A DNA stretch of 64,000 bases from Erythrophleum ivorense. Taxonomy: Eukaryota > Streptophyta > Magnoliopsida > Fabales > Fabaceae. The stretch lies in assembly GCA_026724425.1 (NCBI GenBank), contig JAIUCV010001099.1:62001-126000 (forward strand), written 5' to 3'. Shown here piece by piece: positions 23,006 through 36,222 of the stretch; the first letter of the stretch is position 1, and each line of letters begins with the position of its first letter. The notes below the pieces were generated by a model that was not told the origin of the DNA, ran no database searches, and was given only the letters and a program-made list of their open reading frames with translations. Position numbers and translations under genes: made by a program.

Positions 23006-26000
23006 TGTAATACCTCCCTATATAATGCCTTTCCTACTATGATGCCTCATATAGGACTTAGAAGAGCCATTAGAATTCTGAATTGATAAAATTTTTCTTC
23101 CCCAACATATGTTTTCTGAACTTGCTCATACAATTTTACTATTCATTTGGTCATTCCCATAATATTGTCTAACTTTGAAAACAATCAATTAATTATAGAA
23201 AAATCGTATGAGGTTGGTTCAAAGCTCTAATTCAAGCTCTCTAAGTACTTTACAAGGGGAAAATACTTACTCAACAGAATACATATGAATTCATATAAAA
23301 ATATCCTTACAAAAATCGGATGATTTTTACCCCTCCTTTAACATATTATTGTATTTATATTGATTTGTCCTTGCATGAGTGCATGTATCTTTGCATTCTA
23401 GGCACTCTAGCCATATTCTCTTTACTTAAGAGTTGAGTATATACATGGTTCTCTATTACATACTTGAGTACCTTACAACACCATAGCATAACTTATACAT
23501 ACAAGAATTCAAGATACTTAGTTACATGACCAAAATGTGATACATAAAAGCAAAATCCTCGGTTTATGCCCCCACACCTTTTGCCCTTTCTTTGCCTGAG
23601 CTCGGACCTAATATAAGTTATGTTTGGGGTGAGATTATGAAATCTCAGTAGTAGTAAACTAATCTTATCCACAAGCTAGCATGTAAGTACATAACATAAT
23701 GCCAATCAAGGTATCACATACTACATAGTGATGCAAGGAAGTTCATATAAGGCCAAGCAATATCCTAGAATACATGTCTCATCTTATAGTATAAATTACA
23801 TTCAGTATAATATAATCCTCATCATTATACCAACACACAAGCTTAAAGAAAGAGAAAGGAAAACTACTACCTTAGAAATTTTACTCCTTAAGCTTTAGGA
23901 CTCGACCCACTTACTCTTGGAGTTTCCAAACAATTATCAAATCCTATAATCATAATGATAATTCATTACAATTAACATATGGACCCAAAATTCTAAAGTA
24001 ATATAGCCCTTTTTAACTTAATAGGACCATTGGAATTGAAAAAATCTAACTTCTTCCCTTCCGCTTGACTATGGCAGAATAATATGTATTTCTTGGCCAA
24101 AATTTAACAATTTTATTCCATAAGTTTTGGGGGCTTTCTTATAGGTATTCCTAACTAAAAGAACCCTTTTGAATCCATTAGAAAGGATAAAATTATCAAA
24201 TTCCAGCCCCAACAACACATTTTGTCATAACATAAGCTAGCTCCGTTTTAGGTCCGAAAGTGAGCTTCTTTGGTTCTAAAAATTTCATAGCCTCTTCCTT
24301 TATGTTTTAGGGCATGAAATTTGGTATACATGACTTTAAGACATTTGGAAAACACCATAAGAATTTTGGGAAAATTCGGACAGCATCTCCCTAACATTTT
24401 CATTTTCCCAAAAATTTACAAGCTTTGTGTTTTTCAAGGCTCCAACAAACAACAAAATGGATGAGCTCATGTGCCCTCCATAGCCAATATATAAACTCCA
24501 TTCCTAGGCCTTCATATTCAAAATATAAACTCAATTTCTAATGATCCATATTCTGTCCAAAAGTGACTCATAACTAGGGTTTAACAAAACTAACTTAAAA
24601 CATGTGATTTTCAAGTGCAAGGTGGAGAAAACTTACTCTTTAAGCTTAATCCTTGCTTCCTTTGCTTTTCTCACTCTAAAATCCTTTCTCTTCCCACTTA
24701 GAGCAACATTCCACCTTGAAGAAAAGATGAATATGCAGCTGCCCTTTGGAGAAAATGGTTGGAGGATGGAGAAGATAAAGAAATTTGGTGAAGAATGGTG
24801 GTAATTTTGCTTGGTTTCCCTTCTTCTCACACTTTTTCTCCCTCTCTCTCTCTCTCTTCACGGTTTTCTTTCTTTCTCCCTTGTGTGTGGCATGAAAATG
24901 GTGGAATGGAGGTGAAGAAGATGAATCTAATGAAGTTAAATGGTCACACTAAATTTGGACCCTTGGATCAACCTTTTCAAGATCAAATCTTAACCTTCCA
25001 TTCCTTTTTCTTTTGATTTTTTCTAATTTCATAATTACATATCTTTTTCCAAAAATTCTTGGCCACACACTTGGAAGCCTTTTCTTAGCCCTTAGGTCAT
25101 GGTTAGTAACCATGGTAATTTCTTTAACTCAACCATGGTCAACTTTTAACTTAACCATAGTTAGTTCTTTAAAACCACTAAAATCCTTTTCCTCTTTCTT
25201 TTTTCTTATCTTTTGTTTATTTATATTTGGGTTTCATCTTCTCTAAAACCCTAATTATATCTTCTCTTCTCTGTTGGGCCTTTAGAGTCAGCTATTGGGC
25301 CTTACAGCTGTCTAAAAATCGATATCCGGGCTCGATTAAGGTTTTACGGTACAATGCCTACCTTTAGACTTTCTACAATTTATAAATATGATTTCCTCTA
25401 CTTTCTGGCCATATTGAGCTTGAAATATAAATCAGGAGCCCTTAACCTCAATTCTCATAAATTTCGGTGTCAATCAGACACCTGGGTCATATAGGTGTAA
25501 TTTTCGTCGTTCTGTATTATGATTGTGCTATACAATTTTTATTTGCTGCAATTTAATCCTTGAAACTCCTTCGGGATTTCTTAACTTTTTAGCTATTTCT
25601 ATTTTTGTAGTTGTTATAACTTTTTTTTTTCTATTTTGCTCATAATTACTGATCGAGCTAACTAGATCCTGGACCAGATTCCGCCCAGCCATTTGGATAA
25701 CTTAGCTTCATTGGACTCGTCTCATCAATTGGAGTTTAACCATGGGTCACGAATTTATGAGATTCTTGTCCGATTGTTTGATATTCGTGCCTAAAGCCAC
25801 GAATATAGGGTGAAACTAGCATTCCCTAAACTTTTGGGCAATTTATACATCTTGCCCTGCTCATAATTTTTTCTTTGCATTTTGGTCCCTAACTCCTTTA
25901 TACTTGACTTCGGACGCTTTTCGGGACCTTTTTCTAATCCATTTTTTTCATCTATTTTAGCCCCAATTTTAGGGCACTTCTGGCCTTGACTAATCATTAT

Positions 26001-26164
26001 TTGCAGTCTAAAGGATTATTTTAATTTTATTAGACCTTAATTTACTCTCTTTGGGGGACTTCCTTTTGTATCCAGTGAATTTCGTACGTTGACGAAGAAA
26101 CCATATGCTACGTTTCTCGCATTTCCTTACGTTTTCTTGAATTTCCAGAAAATCGGATGTTACA
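23006..26164 (-). mobile_element. solo LTR-C (TSD CAGCT/CAGCC)
   Basis: The plus strand reads TGTAATACCTCCC at the left and AATCGGATGTTACA at the right, 3159 bp. Flanks CAGCT (23001-23005) and CAGCC (26165-26169) differ by one transition. Its interior does not match LTR-A or LTR-B, but its ends and the hairpin GGGGTGAGATTATGAAATCTCAGT-type site (23625-23650) are shared. The orientation is inferred from that hairpin and is therefore less sure. Short open frames (for example 24604-24861 on both strands) lie in purine/pyrimidine-rich DNA and are not genes. Confidence 0.82.
24841..24860. repeat. CT-rich microsatellite
   Basis: A CCTCTCTCTCTCTCTCTTC tract inside LTR-C. Confidence 0.85.
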
Positions 26165-27851
26165 CAGCCACTCCACACCATTTCCCATTCCATTTTCCTC
26201 CATTCCTCCATCCAATGAAGCTCTAATCTCCATCTTGTGATTAGTTTGGAAGACAACCTTGGAGAAGCTTGAATCTATGGAGAAGAACACAGAATTTTGG
26301 CTAAGATTTTCTTGATTTCCTACACTTTTTCTCTTTTATGTATTATCTTGGTTAAGTTGTATTTGATGAGGAATTTGTGTAATTGTAATTAGTGATTCGT
26401 TAGACATTAATTAGGAGAGCAATTGATGTTTTAATTGATTAATCTTAGTGTTGGATTTTCATTTTCTTACCATTTTTCAAGCGTGCAATCAAGGTGCTTG
26501 ATAAAATGCTTGTGAGAATTGGTGAGCTTTATTATTTGAATTGAGATTCTTTGGTGTTTAGTTGGTTAATTAAACATTTTAGGATGATGATTCAGAAACT
26601 AATTAATCGGTTCATCAATCTAATTGAGTGTTCATTAATCTTAAAGACAAGAATTGATGATTTAATGCAGGATTGAGGTTTCAATGCAACATTACTTTGT
26701 TAATATCTTGATTCTTAAGTGGTAACCCAAGATAACTTGTTATGGATACAATTAGGGACTCTTAGGCTAGAATTAATCATAATTGAATTAGGATAAGGAT
26801 AGTGGATACCAAGGGACGAATCCAAAGCTAGTCACAAGCACATTATCAATTATAATTCATCCAATTAGGTAGAATTTAGGAACTTTATTTCAATTTCATT
26901 TTACTCAATTTAATTATATCAAAAATAGCTTTTAGGATCCTTTAACACTTAGAAAACCCAATTAAGCATTGAACTCCATTTCTAAGGGAGATGACCTAGG
27001 TTGTGGCCTATATTGCATATAATTTTCAACCTAGTTTTATTTTGAGAGTTGCACGACACTAACCATCACTGATTCAATACATGAATTTTCTAGGCTATTT
27101 AAGTGTTCCATTGAGCTCCTAAGACCTCTATAAAGCCTCGCAAGTGGCTCTCCCATCAAGGAAAAATCAAAAGCTCCATGAACCTCCTTTTGTGTGCATG
27201 GTTCGGCCAAGGCAAGAGTATAAAGCTAGGGGATGTTTTAATTTGTTCTAGCCTTAGTTTGGGACTTCATATGATGTTAGAAGATAGGAGGAACCATTGG
27301 GAAAAATTTAGGAGCCTTGGTTTGGAAGATAGGACAATGGTGTCCATAATGGTGCCTTATGAATCAACTTATATGTAAGCTTGTGCAAATGAATGTGTGA
27401 TGGATCCAATGACTTTGAATGATGGCAAGAGGCCTAGGAATGGAAAGAGAATGGAGCCTAGAACTTGAATTGTGAAGGTTGTTTCAATAGGCCATTTATG
27501 GAACCATTATACCACCTATAGAATCAAGTATGTATTTAAGAATGAATTTGGTATCTTGGCTTGCTTCAAGTGTATAATTGTGTGTTAATTATGATATTTA
27601 GGCCAAGAGGATTTTAACCAACTTAAGTGCTCTTGTGAAACGAAAAAAAGGAAGGAATAAAGTGAAGCCAAGCTTGCAAAAGTTCAAGGTAGCTCTCCAC
27701 CTCATTCTCTTGCATTCTTAGTTGTATATATTTGTCATTGTGTGCTTGTGTGTGCTCTTGTGAATTGAGAACATGCCAGTTAATATCTTGAGATTGCATT
27801 GGTAGCAATATGTTGTCTTGAATGTCATTGATTGTGGAAATGGCTCATAAG

Positions 27852-28030
27852 GGTGAGGTGATGCCAAAAGTCCCTTAATGGAGGTGAGAAAATGCCAAAA
27901 GTCTTAAGGCATAGGTAAGACAAGGCCAAAAGTCTCTTGGATGAGTGAAGCCAAGTCAAAAGTCCCTAGGCCAAGGATGAGAAAAATTCAAAAGTCCTAG
28001 AAATAGGGTGTGGCAAAACCAAAAGTCCCT
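27852..28030 (+). repeat. LTR-B minisatellite (copy in 19816-29604)
   Basis: Five clear units with the core GTGAGG-x-x-ATGCCAAAAGTCCC, for example GGTGAGGTGATGCCAAAAGT and AGTGAAGCCAAGTCAAAAGT, spaced 30-38 bp. Confidence 0.78.
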
Positions 28031-29766
28031 AGAGCATAATCTTGAATTAGATGTGAATTGGTGGCATAGAATTGTGACCTTGCATACTTTATGGTTGTGC
28101 TAGTCTCCGTACTTGTGCCTTTGATGTATGTATGCCATCAATATGTGTGTGAATGGGTGTGTGAGCTATTGAGATTCCATGAATCTCATTCCCCTTCCCT
28201 CCTTCATCTTAATATATCTAGGTGATGTTCAAGAACTAAGAAATGTAAGCCAAGGGTCTTGAAAGCTATGCTTTGACCAATATGTAGTCTTACTTGTAAT
28301 GGAATGTCAAAATGAACTTGCACATATTATTTTTGAGTTGTAAAACATTGAGCAAATGTAATATAATATGTAAATGCTGTATGAACCTTTGATGGCACCA
28401 AAGTAATGTAAATATGTAAATTGACTCTTTGATGGCTTAGGTGTATTAGTGTGTGAATGGATGTGGAATGACCAAAAAGAGATGCATGAGGTTTAGGACC
28501 ATTTGGGGTAGTTCATATAAGTCATATTCATGCTTTTAAACTTGTCCAAGAGGTGCCAAACCATTGGAGAAGCTATTTGGACCAAGTTGATGCATTATGG
28601 GAGCCAAAAATGGCTAATTTGTAAGGCTATATCATTTTTTGTCCAAATGAGCTTTTATTGGTTTGAAATTTAGCGTGCATCTAGAGCTTATTGAGAGCTT
28701 TTTGGGAAGTTAAAGTGCAAAATATTTGGAGGTCTATGAAATTTTTTGGTGAATATTTGAAGTTGGGAAATTTTTTGGTTTTGGTCAGTGCTACTGTTCA
28801 TTTGGTCTAAACTTGATTTTTGTCATTCCTAGGGCAAATGATTTCCAATTATTGTGAAATTTTACAGGGAGAAATTAAACCTTTCTAATGACTTGTGCCA
28901 ACTAGAAGTACCTCATTTGGAAGTCTAGAGAGGGGGATATGAATTTTTGAAGTTTCTATTTTGTTCTAGGTGTACATCCAAACCCTCAGTATTGGTCTAT
29001 CGATTTTTGGGGTCTAAATGCTCTTGGATTAATCTAGAATTATTTTACACCTTTCCAAATTGGTTGCAATTTGCATGAATTAGATTTTTGTGGAATTAAT
29101 TAAGAATTTTTAAAATTTGTATCAGTAATCTGTATTAGAATTCTAGACAGCCTAACCTTTGTGTCTTTTCTGATGTCGAGCATAGTCCATATGAGATTTT
29201 CATGGTTGAAAATTATTTTTAGTGTAAATTTAACATCCAAATATTTTGGACAAGCTATGGTTTGGTTAATTTTGATTTTTCTAGATTTAGTTATGATTTT
29301 TCATAGTTGCCTCAAAATCTGCCACCCTGAAACTCGAGGTAAAACGTGAGAATTTGTGATTTTTAGTTTTTGATCCACGGTTCATGTGAAGTTTTGAGAT
29401 GTTTATGACTTTTATGAATGGAAAATAATTATAGAATGATGTTGGGGAATTCACAAGGCCCATATGACACGAAATAAAAATTTAATCTCTGATGTAACAC
29501 AAATGAATTCATTATTTTCATGGATTCTTATTGGACTTTCATTGAAAATGTATGTAAGTCATCTTGAATAGAGAAGTATGATACTAGAATATTATGGTAT
29601 GACAGGAGTGAACATGAGGGAGTTGTTTCTGGGTAGAACCAAGAGTGAATCATATGAATTTGAGTGTAGGAAGAAAGAATATGCAAAGGAAACAAAGCAA
29701 GAACCATGAAATTGTAAGATAGAAAAGCTAGGGTTTTAGTTGGACCTTGGTTTGTAAGATGAGTTC

Positions 29767-32700
29767 TGTAATACCATAATTTCCTAACTCATTCCGTGTT
29801 ACTTCCATGTCTCATGTCATGAATTGTACAAGGGATTAGGAAAATTGACATTAAAATAATGCATTTTTTAGCGTTGTGTCGCATGTAAAATTTTCATTCG
29901 GTGTCCCGTAGATCATGTGAGCTTATGTATTATATTCTCATATTTAATTACATAGATACAACTCATTTTCATTACCAAAAGTGGCCTACAACTCGTGGAA
30001 AGCAAAGGGAAGCATAAAATACATAGTTACATTTTCGGCTAGAAATTCCCCTTTTCTGTCACAAACTTTGGAAAATCATAACTAATTCTAGAAAAATAAA
30101 AATCATGCATTCTTTGCCATTATGGAAAGATAAACATGTCTAATTTATAATAAAAATATGACCAGGCCATCAAACATAACAAAAAATACGTTTGATATTA
30201 AAAAAGGTGTAGAGGTCTGGCTAGCTACTGGTACTATCATAGCTTTTTGGTACAAATTTTAAAAATGTTCAATTAATTCCAAAACAATCCAATCCATGCA
30301 AATGATACCAATATGGAAAGCTAAAGATGTTAGCTAGAGGAAAAAAATAACTCTAGACTATTTTAGGCACGTTCAGATTTGGAAACCTAATTAAATAATA
30401 CTTGAGGTCAGTCTAAGTGCCTGATACTGGGCAGAATCTTTAAAACTTTATATCTCCCTCTCTAGATATCTAAATTGGGTGTTTCTAGTTGGAAAAATTC
30501 ATTGGGAATGTCTAGTTTCTTTCTATAAAATTTTATGTCAATTGAACATCATTTGGCCCCTGAATGACATAATTTATTTTCGAATCAGTATGAACAGTAA
30601 TATGACGAAAATTAGAATTTTTTCCAACTTTGAAAATTCATCAAATATTTCCTAGACCTCTGAAAATTCTGAACTTTAGCTTCTCAAAAATCTATGAACA
30701 ATCTCTAATTTCATGCCAAATCTTAGATCAAGTAGAGCTCATTTGGACAAAAAGTGGTATAGATTTTCAATATGGTCAATTTTTGCTCCATGTAGGATAC
30801 CAAAGTGTCTAAATGATTTTCCTTGATATTTGGCACCTCTTGGGCAAGTCTAAAAGCATGAATATGACTTGTATGAACTACCCAAATAGTCCCAAACCTC
30901 ATGCATCTCAATTTGGCCATTCCACTTCCATTTATGCATTAATGCATCAAACTTTCAAGAAACAAAATTTGCCATTTCATGCTTAATATACATTCTAATG
31001 GTTACATAACATAATCTGTCACTTATACATCACATATTAACATAATTATATATGTTCAAGAGGTCATGGGTCTTACACAATAATAGATTACATTAATTAT
31101 TATTCATAAACCCTTAAAGTAGCCAAATCCATGGACTTTAGTTTCAAGCTCTCCGTGGTTGGCTTTCATTCCCTTACTCTCTTGGTCCACCTAGCATGTT
31201 AGAACATTAGAGAGGAGGAAATGAGATTCAAAGAATCCCAATAGCTCATCTCTCTTTCTATCACACATAAAAGATGCAAAACTAATCTTACAAATGCATG
31301 TATGGGCATATTTCATAACATGAACATTCAAAAAGCAATCTTAGCATTTAAAAGAGTCACATATACCATACATAGGCTTGCCAAGTATGTGGATTAGCCT
31401 CATCCATTTACTTATAGATTTTAGACTTGCCTTACCTATTTTTTAAGAGGTTCTTGGACTCAACCTTGCTCTTGGAAGTCAACCTCACTCTTGAGAGACT
31501 CTTTACTTTGTCTCAACCAATTCTAAGAGTTCTTGGCTTATCCTTACCATAGGTAAGGGTTCTTGGCCTCACCATTCTCAAGCTAATCAAAGCAAGCATA
31601 ACAAACATCATTTAAGGACATAATAGATCATCATGGTACCATGGCATATGAAATTATGCTAGAATACTCTTCATGGCTTAAAACACACATGCACACATTC
31701 AAAGACAAGCCAAGCATACAATTATGCGTGAGAGAAGGAGGAGTGAGCTATCTTGGAAGCAAGCACACACTTTTTCTCTTGAATTTCCTCTCCTTTCTTC
31801 AGCCTCACACACACAAAGGTGTGGGAATGATTTCTCTTGGCCTAGACACAATTTATGGAAGCCAATTAGGATTATGGAATTAATTCTAAGGCCACATAAC
31901 TTGCTTAGACTTTAGCTTAACCTATAAACCCCTTTATGGTTCCAAAAATGCACCTAATGAAGCAACACCCATCAAATAAATTCTAAGCTACATTCTTTCT
32001 TTTCAAATATGATTCTTGACTCCTTTTAAACCTCTTGGAGTCATTACACAATCAAAATAAAAAGTTTAACTACATATTGCTTCTTTAGGTCATATTATGG
32101 AACATATAAGGCCAACTCATTTTCTATGGTTTCTAAATTTTTTCCAAGGCCTCCCTTCATCTTCACTCATCATATATGACTCAAAAATGGGCTTGGAACA
32201 AATTAAAACTATCCCTAGGTACACAAACCCATCTAGGCCAAGGCTAAGGAGCAAATTTGTCTTCTTGGATTTTGGTTTATTTTCTTGATGGAGGAAGTAC
32301 ATGGGGAGATTGCTAGGGATCTTAGGAGTTCATTTAAACTCTCATTTAAACATAAAAATCAAGGTATCAAATCAGATTTTGCAAGGAACATATGAAACCC
32401 TAGAATTTGTATCTTAAATTTTCATGGTTATTTGTTAATATTTTTTGCATATTCTTAATCTCCACACCCTTTTTTCTAAGAATCACCCTTGGTTCTGCCT
32501 AAAAACTAATCCCTCCCAAGACTTCTTGAGTGGGGCGAAACATAGGAAGAAGGGAAGCAAAGGGTAGCAACCATAGAAGAAGAAATTACCTTATTTTTTC
32601 TTGTTTTCTCACTTTAATCTTGTCTTTTTTGGCTTCCTTTCTTCAAATCCGAATTTTTTCCTTAATTTTTCCCTTAAAATAGATTTATAAACTTCATTAT

Positions 32701-33456
32701 AATCATAGGAAACAAAGGAGAATGGAGGAGAAGAGGTTTGGAAGAAAGAAAGCATGAAAAACTACCAAAATTCCATACCTTCAAGCCTTGATTTCTCCTC
32801 CTCTTCTTCTTCCCTTGGTATGCCACTCTCCTAGGGTTTCTTCTTTGGTTTGGGGTAGAAAAATATGAGGCTAAATGAATGGGAGAGTGGGGCACCCTAT
32901 ATATATAGGTGGAGGAAAAATAACTTTTTAAAAATTTTCGTTTTGCCTTTCATTTTTGGTAATTTTGTTTCTACTTTGTTTTAGTTCCTTTTTGATAACT
33001 GTCTTCTCCATTATAAAATTTAGGTTCATAATTTAGTAAAATGTCTTTGGAATCACTTAAATTGGAGCTAAAACCTTTCCGAACAAATCTGTTAAAGTTC
33101 AGGTACACCGATGTTGGAAAAGGTCCACTAGAGAGGTTTAACTGTCCCGAGACTTCCCATAGTATTCAGGGCCTTTGAGAACCCCGAAGAACTCAAAACT
33201 TTCATTTCAAAAGCCTTCTTGTGTGAATTCCAAAATTTACTCAAAATTACGAAAATGCCATTATGTTTCGTTAGTTTTTCATAAAAAAATGTTTGTTCAT
33301 TCTAACTCCATTTTTCTTTTCATCTGAGCTTGGGATTCTCATTTTTAGGAGTCTAGAATGTTACTCAAATTTTTCAGGACCTTAAGTAATTCATTTCGGG
33401 AAACTTGTTTTGAAAATGCACCCATTTTCGTCATTTAATGAAAATCGGACATTACG
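29767..33456 (-). mobile_element. solo LTR-B in reverse inside LTR-B (TSD AGTTC)
   Basis: TGTAATACCAT...CGGACATTACG, 3690 bp, with perfect flanks AGTTC at 29762-29766 and 33457-33461. The last base of the canonical ACA end is G, a transition. A TATATATATA box at 32896-32909 is about 550 bp from the right end, so the element runs on the minus strand, opposite to its host LTR-B. The two would give a long inverted repeat in any read-through transcript. Confidence 0.9.
31385..31585 (-). repeat. LTR-B minisatellite (copy in 29767-33456)
   Basis: Complementary units GCCTCATCCATTT, TTGGACTCAACCTTGCTC, AACCTCACTCTTGAG, TTGGCTTATCCTTACC and TTGGCCTCACCATTC. Confidence 0.7.
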
Positions 33457-34244
33457 AGTTCTAGCCCTAAATTAAGATGTTTAAGAGTCCATATGAGTTT
33501 CTAAGACATCAAGGAAGCCTCCCACATGCTTCTCCCATCAAAGAAATCAAAACAACTCCATTGGTGTTCCAAGGAAGCATAGCCTCGGCCAAGGAGGGTC
33601 ATGTACCTAGGGAGTGTTTTAATTTCTTTCAAACTTGGTTTTGCATCATATATGATGGGAGAGTATGAGAGGAAACCTTGAAAATTTTTTTGAAAGCTTA
33701 GAAAGTGTAATGGAGGTATAGGTTCCATATTGTGACTTAAAGAAGCAACATATAACTAGGCTCCTCAAATTGATTGTGTGATGACTTTAAGAGGTCTAAA
33801 TGGAGTCAACAATCATAGATTAAGGGAGAGAATGGAGCCAAGATCATATTTTCCTAAGGTTGCTTCATTAGATGCCTTATGGAACCATAATTGAACTTTA
33901 GAAACAATTTAGCTTTTCAAGTGCATGTGTAGCTTTAGAAATTGTTCCAAGAGTGTAATTGGCTTCTATATGATATGTCTAGGCCAAAAGAATCAAGTTT
34001 CACATCCTTGTGAGTGTTTGGCCGTGGGAAAGGAAGAGTTCTCAAGGGAGAAAGTGTGTTTTTGTGTACAAGGTAGCTCTCTCTTCTTTCTCTCATGCAT
34101 GATTGGGTGTTTTTCTTGTCTTTGAATGTGTATGTGTATGTTTAAGTCATGAAAGATGTTTCTAGCATGTATCTATATGCCATGATACTATGATGCTTTG
34201 CTTATGCCTTTGAATGATGTTTTATGAATGTGTTTGGCTTGCTT

Positions 34245-34415
34245 GAGTGTGGTGAAGCCAAAAGTCCTTTATCTAGGATGAGGATGAGCCAAAAGTTCCT
34301 AAGAATGGGTGAGACAAAGTCAAAAGTCTTTAAAAGAGTGAGGTTTAGTTAAAAGTTCCTTGAGAAAAAGGGTAAGGCAAGTCCAAAAGTCCCAAAGAGA
34401 ATGGGTGAGGCTAAA
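34245..34415 (+). repeat. LTR-B minisatellite (copy in 15887-35480)
   Basis: Five units, the clearest being GGTGAAGCCAAAAGTCC, GGATGAGCCAAAAGTTCC, GTGAGACAAAGTCAAAAGTC and GTAAGGCAAGTCCAAAAGTC. Confidence 0.78.
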
Positions 34416-35485
34416 CTATTGTCTTGGCAAGCATATGTATATTATATGTGACTTCTTGAATGCAAGAAATGTTCCATATATGTTTATGCAAAATAAAGCT
34501 TGTATGTTCTTGTTGATGCCTTGGAGTGGGAGAGTGAGTTTATGAAATCTAAGTATGTAGACCTTTGAGACATGTTTAATAGACCATTTTGGTGCTTTCC
34601 CACATGCTCAAGTGGCCACAAAAGTCTTGAAAGCTAATTTGGACTATTTGAGTCCCTTAAGAAGCACACAAGTGACCATTTTGCAATCCTATGTCAAGAT
34701 CTGACCAAATGAACGAATTTTCTCATGAAATTTGGCATGCATATAGATCTCATCCAAAAAAATTTGGGAAGCTAAAGAATATATTATTTAGAGCTCTATA
34801 GAATTAATTATGAAGTTTCAAAGTTGCTAAATTTTTACTATTATGATATGATTACTATTCATATAGTCAGTTTCTTCTCCTATATTATTAGAGGGCCAAA
34901 TGGTGTCCAATACTCATGAAAACTAGACATGATAAAATTTCTATGGCCACTAAGATCATCCCAATTGGATGTTTGAGTAGAGAGATATGAACTTTTGAAG
35001 TTCAAAGCCAGTATTAGTAATGCAAAAGTACATTTGGTACTATTTTGTTGATTTCCAATAGCTAAACATTCCTATTTTGGTCTAAACTTATTTTTAGCAT
35101 AAATTAGACATCTGTAGCTTTCCAGAATGGTATAGAGTGCATGATTTTGATTTTTCTAAATTTAATTATAATTTTTCAAAGTTGGTACTAAAAATCTAAC
35201 AGTTGAACCAGAGGCAACCTTCCATTATTTTGTGTATGTATGCTATGAGCTCGAGTTTTTGATAACATTTTGAGATGGTTTTGAGTTGTATGTATGTATT
35301 TAAATAGGAAAATGAGATGGATGAGTTCATATGGCCCACAGGACATGAAATAAAATTTTATCCATGACGTAACACAAAAATAATATAATATTTTAATGGA
35401 GTTTTTTCTTGGAAGCTTGCTATATCAAGTCAATGCAATTAGAAATGAGATGAGATAAGCTAAATAAATATGGTGCTACATTAGA

Positions 35486-35655
35486 TGTATAAGCAAAGTT
35501 AACAATTCAGTGATCAAGGGACTGATTTGATGGATTTGAAATGTGAAAGATTAAAATGATAATGAAAATCTTTTAAGGATAAAAATTGGTCCATCTATAG
35601 ATTACCAAAATAAAGTCAAAGTTATTTTCAATCCAGTTGATGTGCTGACGTGACA
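35486..35655. other. 170-bp low-repeat spacer between two LTR-B insertions
   Basis: It is bounded on the left by target copy TTAGA (35481-35485) and ends in target copy TGACA (35651-35655). No gene was seen. Confidence 0.7.
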
Positions 35656-36201
35656 TGTAATATTCAATTTTTCAAAAACTAAACAAAAACCAATATTGTA
35701 GTATAACAGGACCCTAAAGCAAAGAGAATTAAGACCAATTAAGGATAGGATGCTAATTAGAGCATCTAAAAATGTGGATAGAAAACTAAGAATAACTCAA
35801 AATCAAAGCCCAAAATGGCAAAATAGAGGAACCAAAAACACAGTGGTAAAATCATAATTTCGGATAAATTTCAGAAAACTCAAAGGAGAGAGCTTTAAAT
35901 AGGAAAATTGAGTTTTCTAGGGTTCTTAGAAGCCCTAAAAATCATAAGAACCCTTAGAATGGTTAAAACCCCTCCAATGTATATTTTAAGTCATTGGTTG
36001 ACTGAAACTTTGACTGATTAGTTCAGCAAAATTTTAAATCCAATTTGGGTGAAACCTAAGGCACTTTATGAATTAGAGGATCTAAAATTTATGATGGAAA
36101 AGGCGGTTCTAAAAAAAGAGTTAAAATGAGTTCAAATGGAGGAAATGAAGTTATGAGACGCAACAAGAATTTTTGCAATTGTTTTAAAACTCCCCTTTTT
36201 C

Positions 36202-36222
36202 ATATATATATATATATATATG
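36202..36222 (+). promoter_or_regulatory. TATA region of LTR-B expanded to (TA)n
   Basis: About ten TA units lie where other copies have TATATATA. GCATTATCACATCCC and CT-rich DNA follow, as in the family. Confidence 0.55.

Larger units (their letters stand above)
20478..27054 (+). mobile_element. LTR-B variant with atypical 3' third, containing LTR-C
   Basis: It starts TGTAATGTTTAG after the flank AACAC (20473-20477). A plausible right end is GAGTTGCAC at 27054, followed by GACAC (27055-27059), one transition from the left flank, although the terminal CA is blurred by one base. Without LTR-C it measures about 3.4 kb, the family size. From 20478 to about 22575 it follows LTR-B, including TATATATA at 21072-21079 and the minisatellite. 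From 22575 on (22575-23005 and 26170-27054) I find no likeness to other copies. Confidence 0.62.
19816..29604 (+). mobile_element. solo LTR-B (TSD GGAGT) containing two further LTRs
   Basis: It starts TGTAATGAACG and ends ATGGTATGACA, with perfect flanks GGAGT at 19811-19815 and 29605-29609. Its own DNA is 19816-20477 plus about 27055-29604, roughly 3.2 kb, a normal LTR-B size. The two parts meet sensibly: the AACTAAG...ATGAATTTTCT landmark of other copies is picked up right after 27055. Its TATA box has decayed to CCATAAGTTTCATG near 20360. The minisatellite is at 27852-28030 and the family hairpin at 28163-28194. Confidence 0.85.
15887..35480 (+). mobile_element. outer solo LTR-B holding four levels of nested LTRs (TSD TTAGA)
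   Basis: It starts TGTAATATTCG and ends TGGTGCTACA, with perfect flanks TTAGA at 15882-15886 and 35481-35485. Its own DNA is in four pieces: 15887-16664, 19649-19815, 29605-29766 and 33457-35480. These join in family order and sum to about 3.1 kb, the size of other LTR-B copies. The insertions within are 16665-19648, 19816-29604 and 29767-33456. A TATATATAAG box at 16440-16448 lies 553 bp from the start. The minisatellite is at 34245-34415. No coding capacity. Confidence 0.88.

Noticed and set aside
24604..24861. Frames on both strands in CT-rich DNA
   Set aside because: Low-complexity CT/GA tract inside LTR-C.
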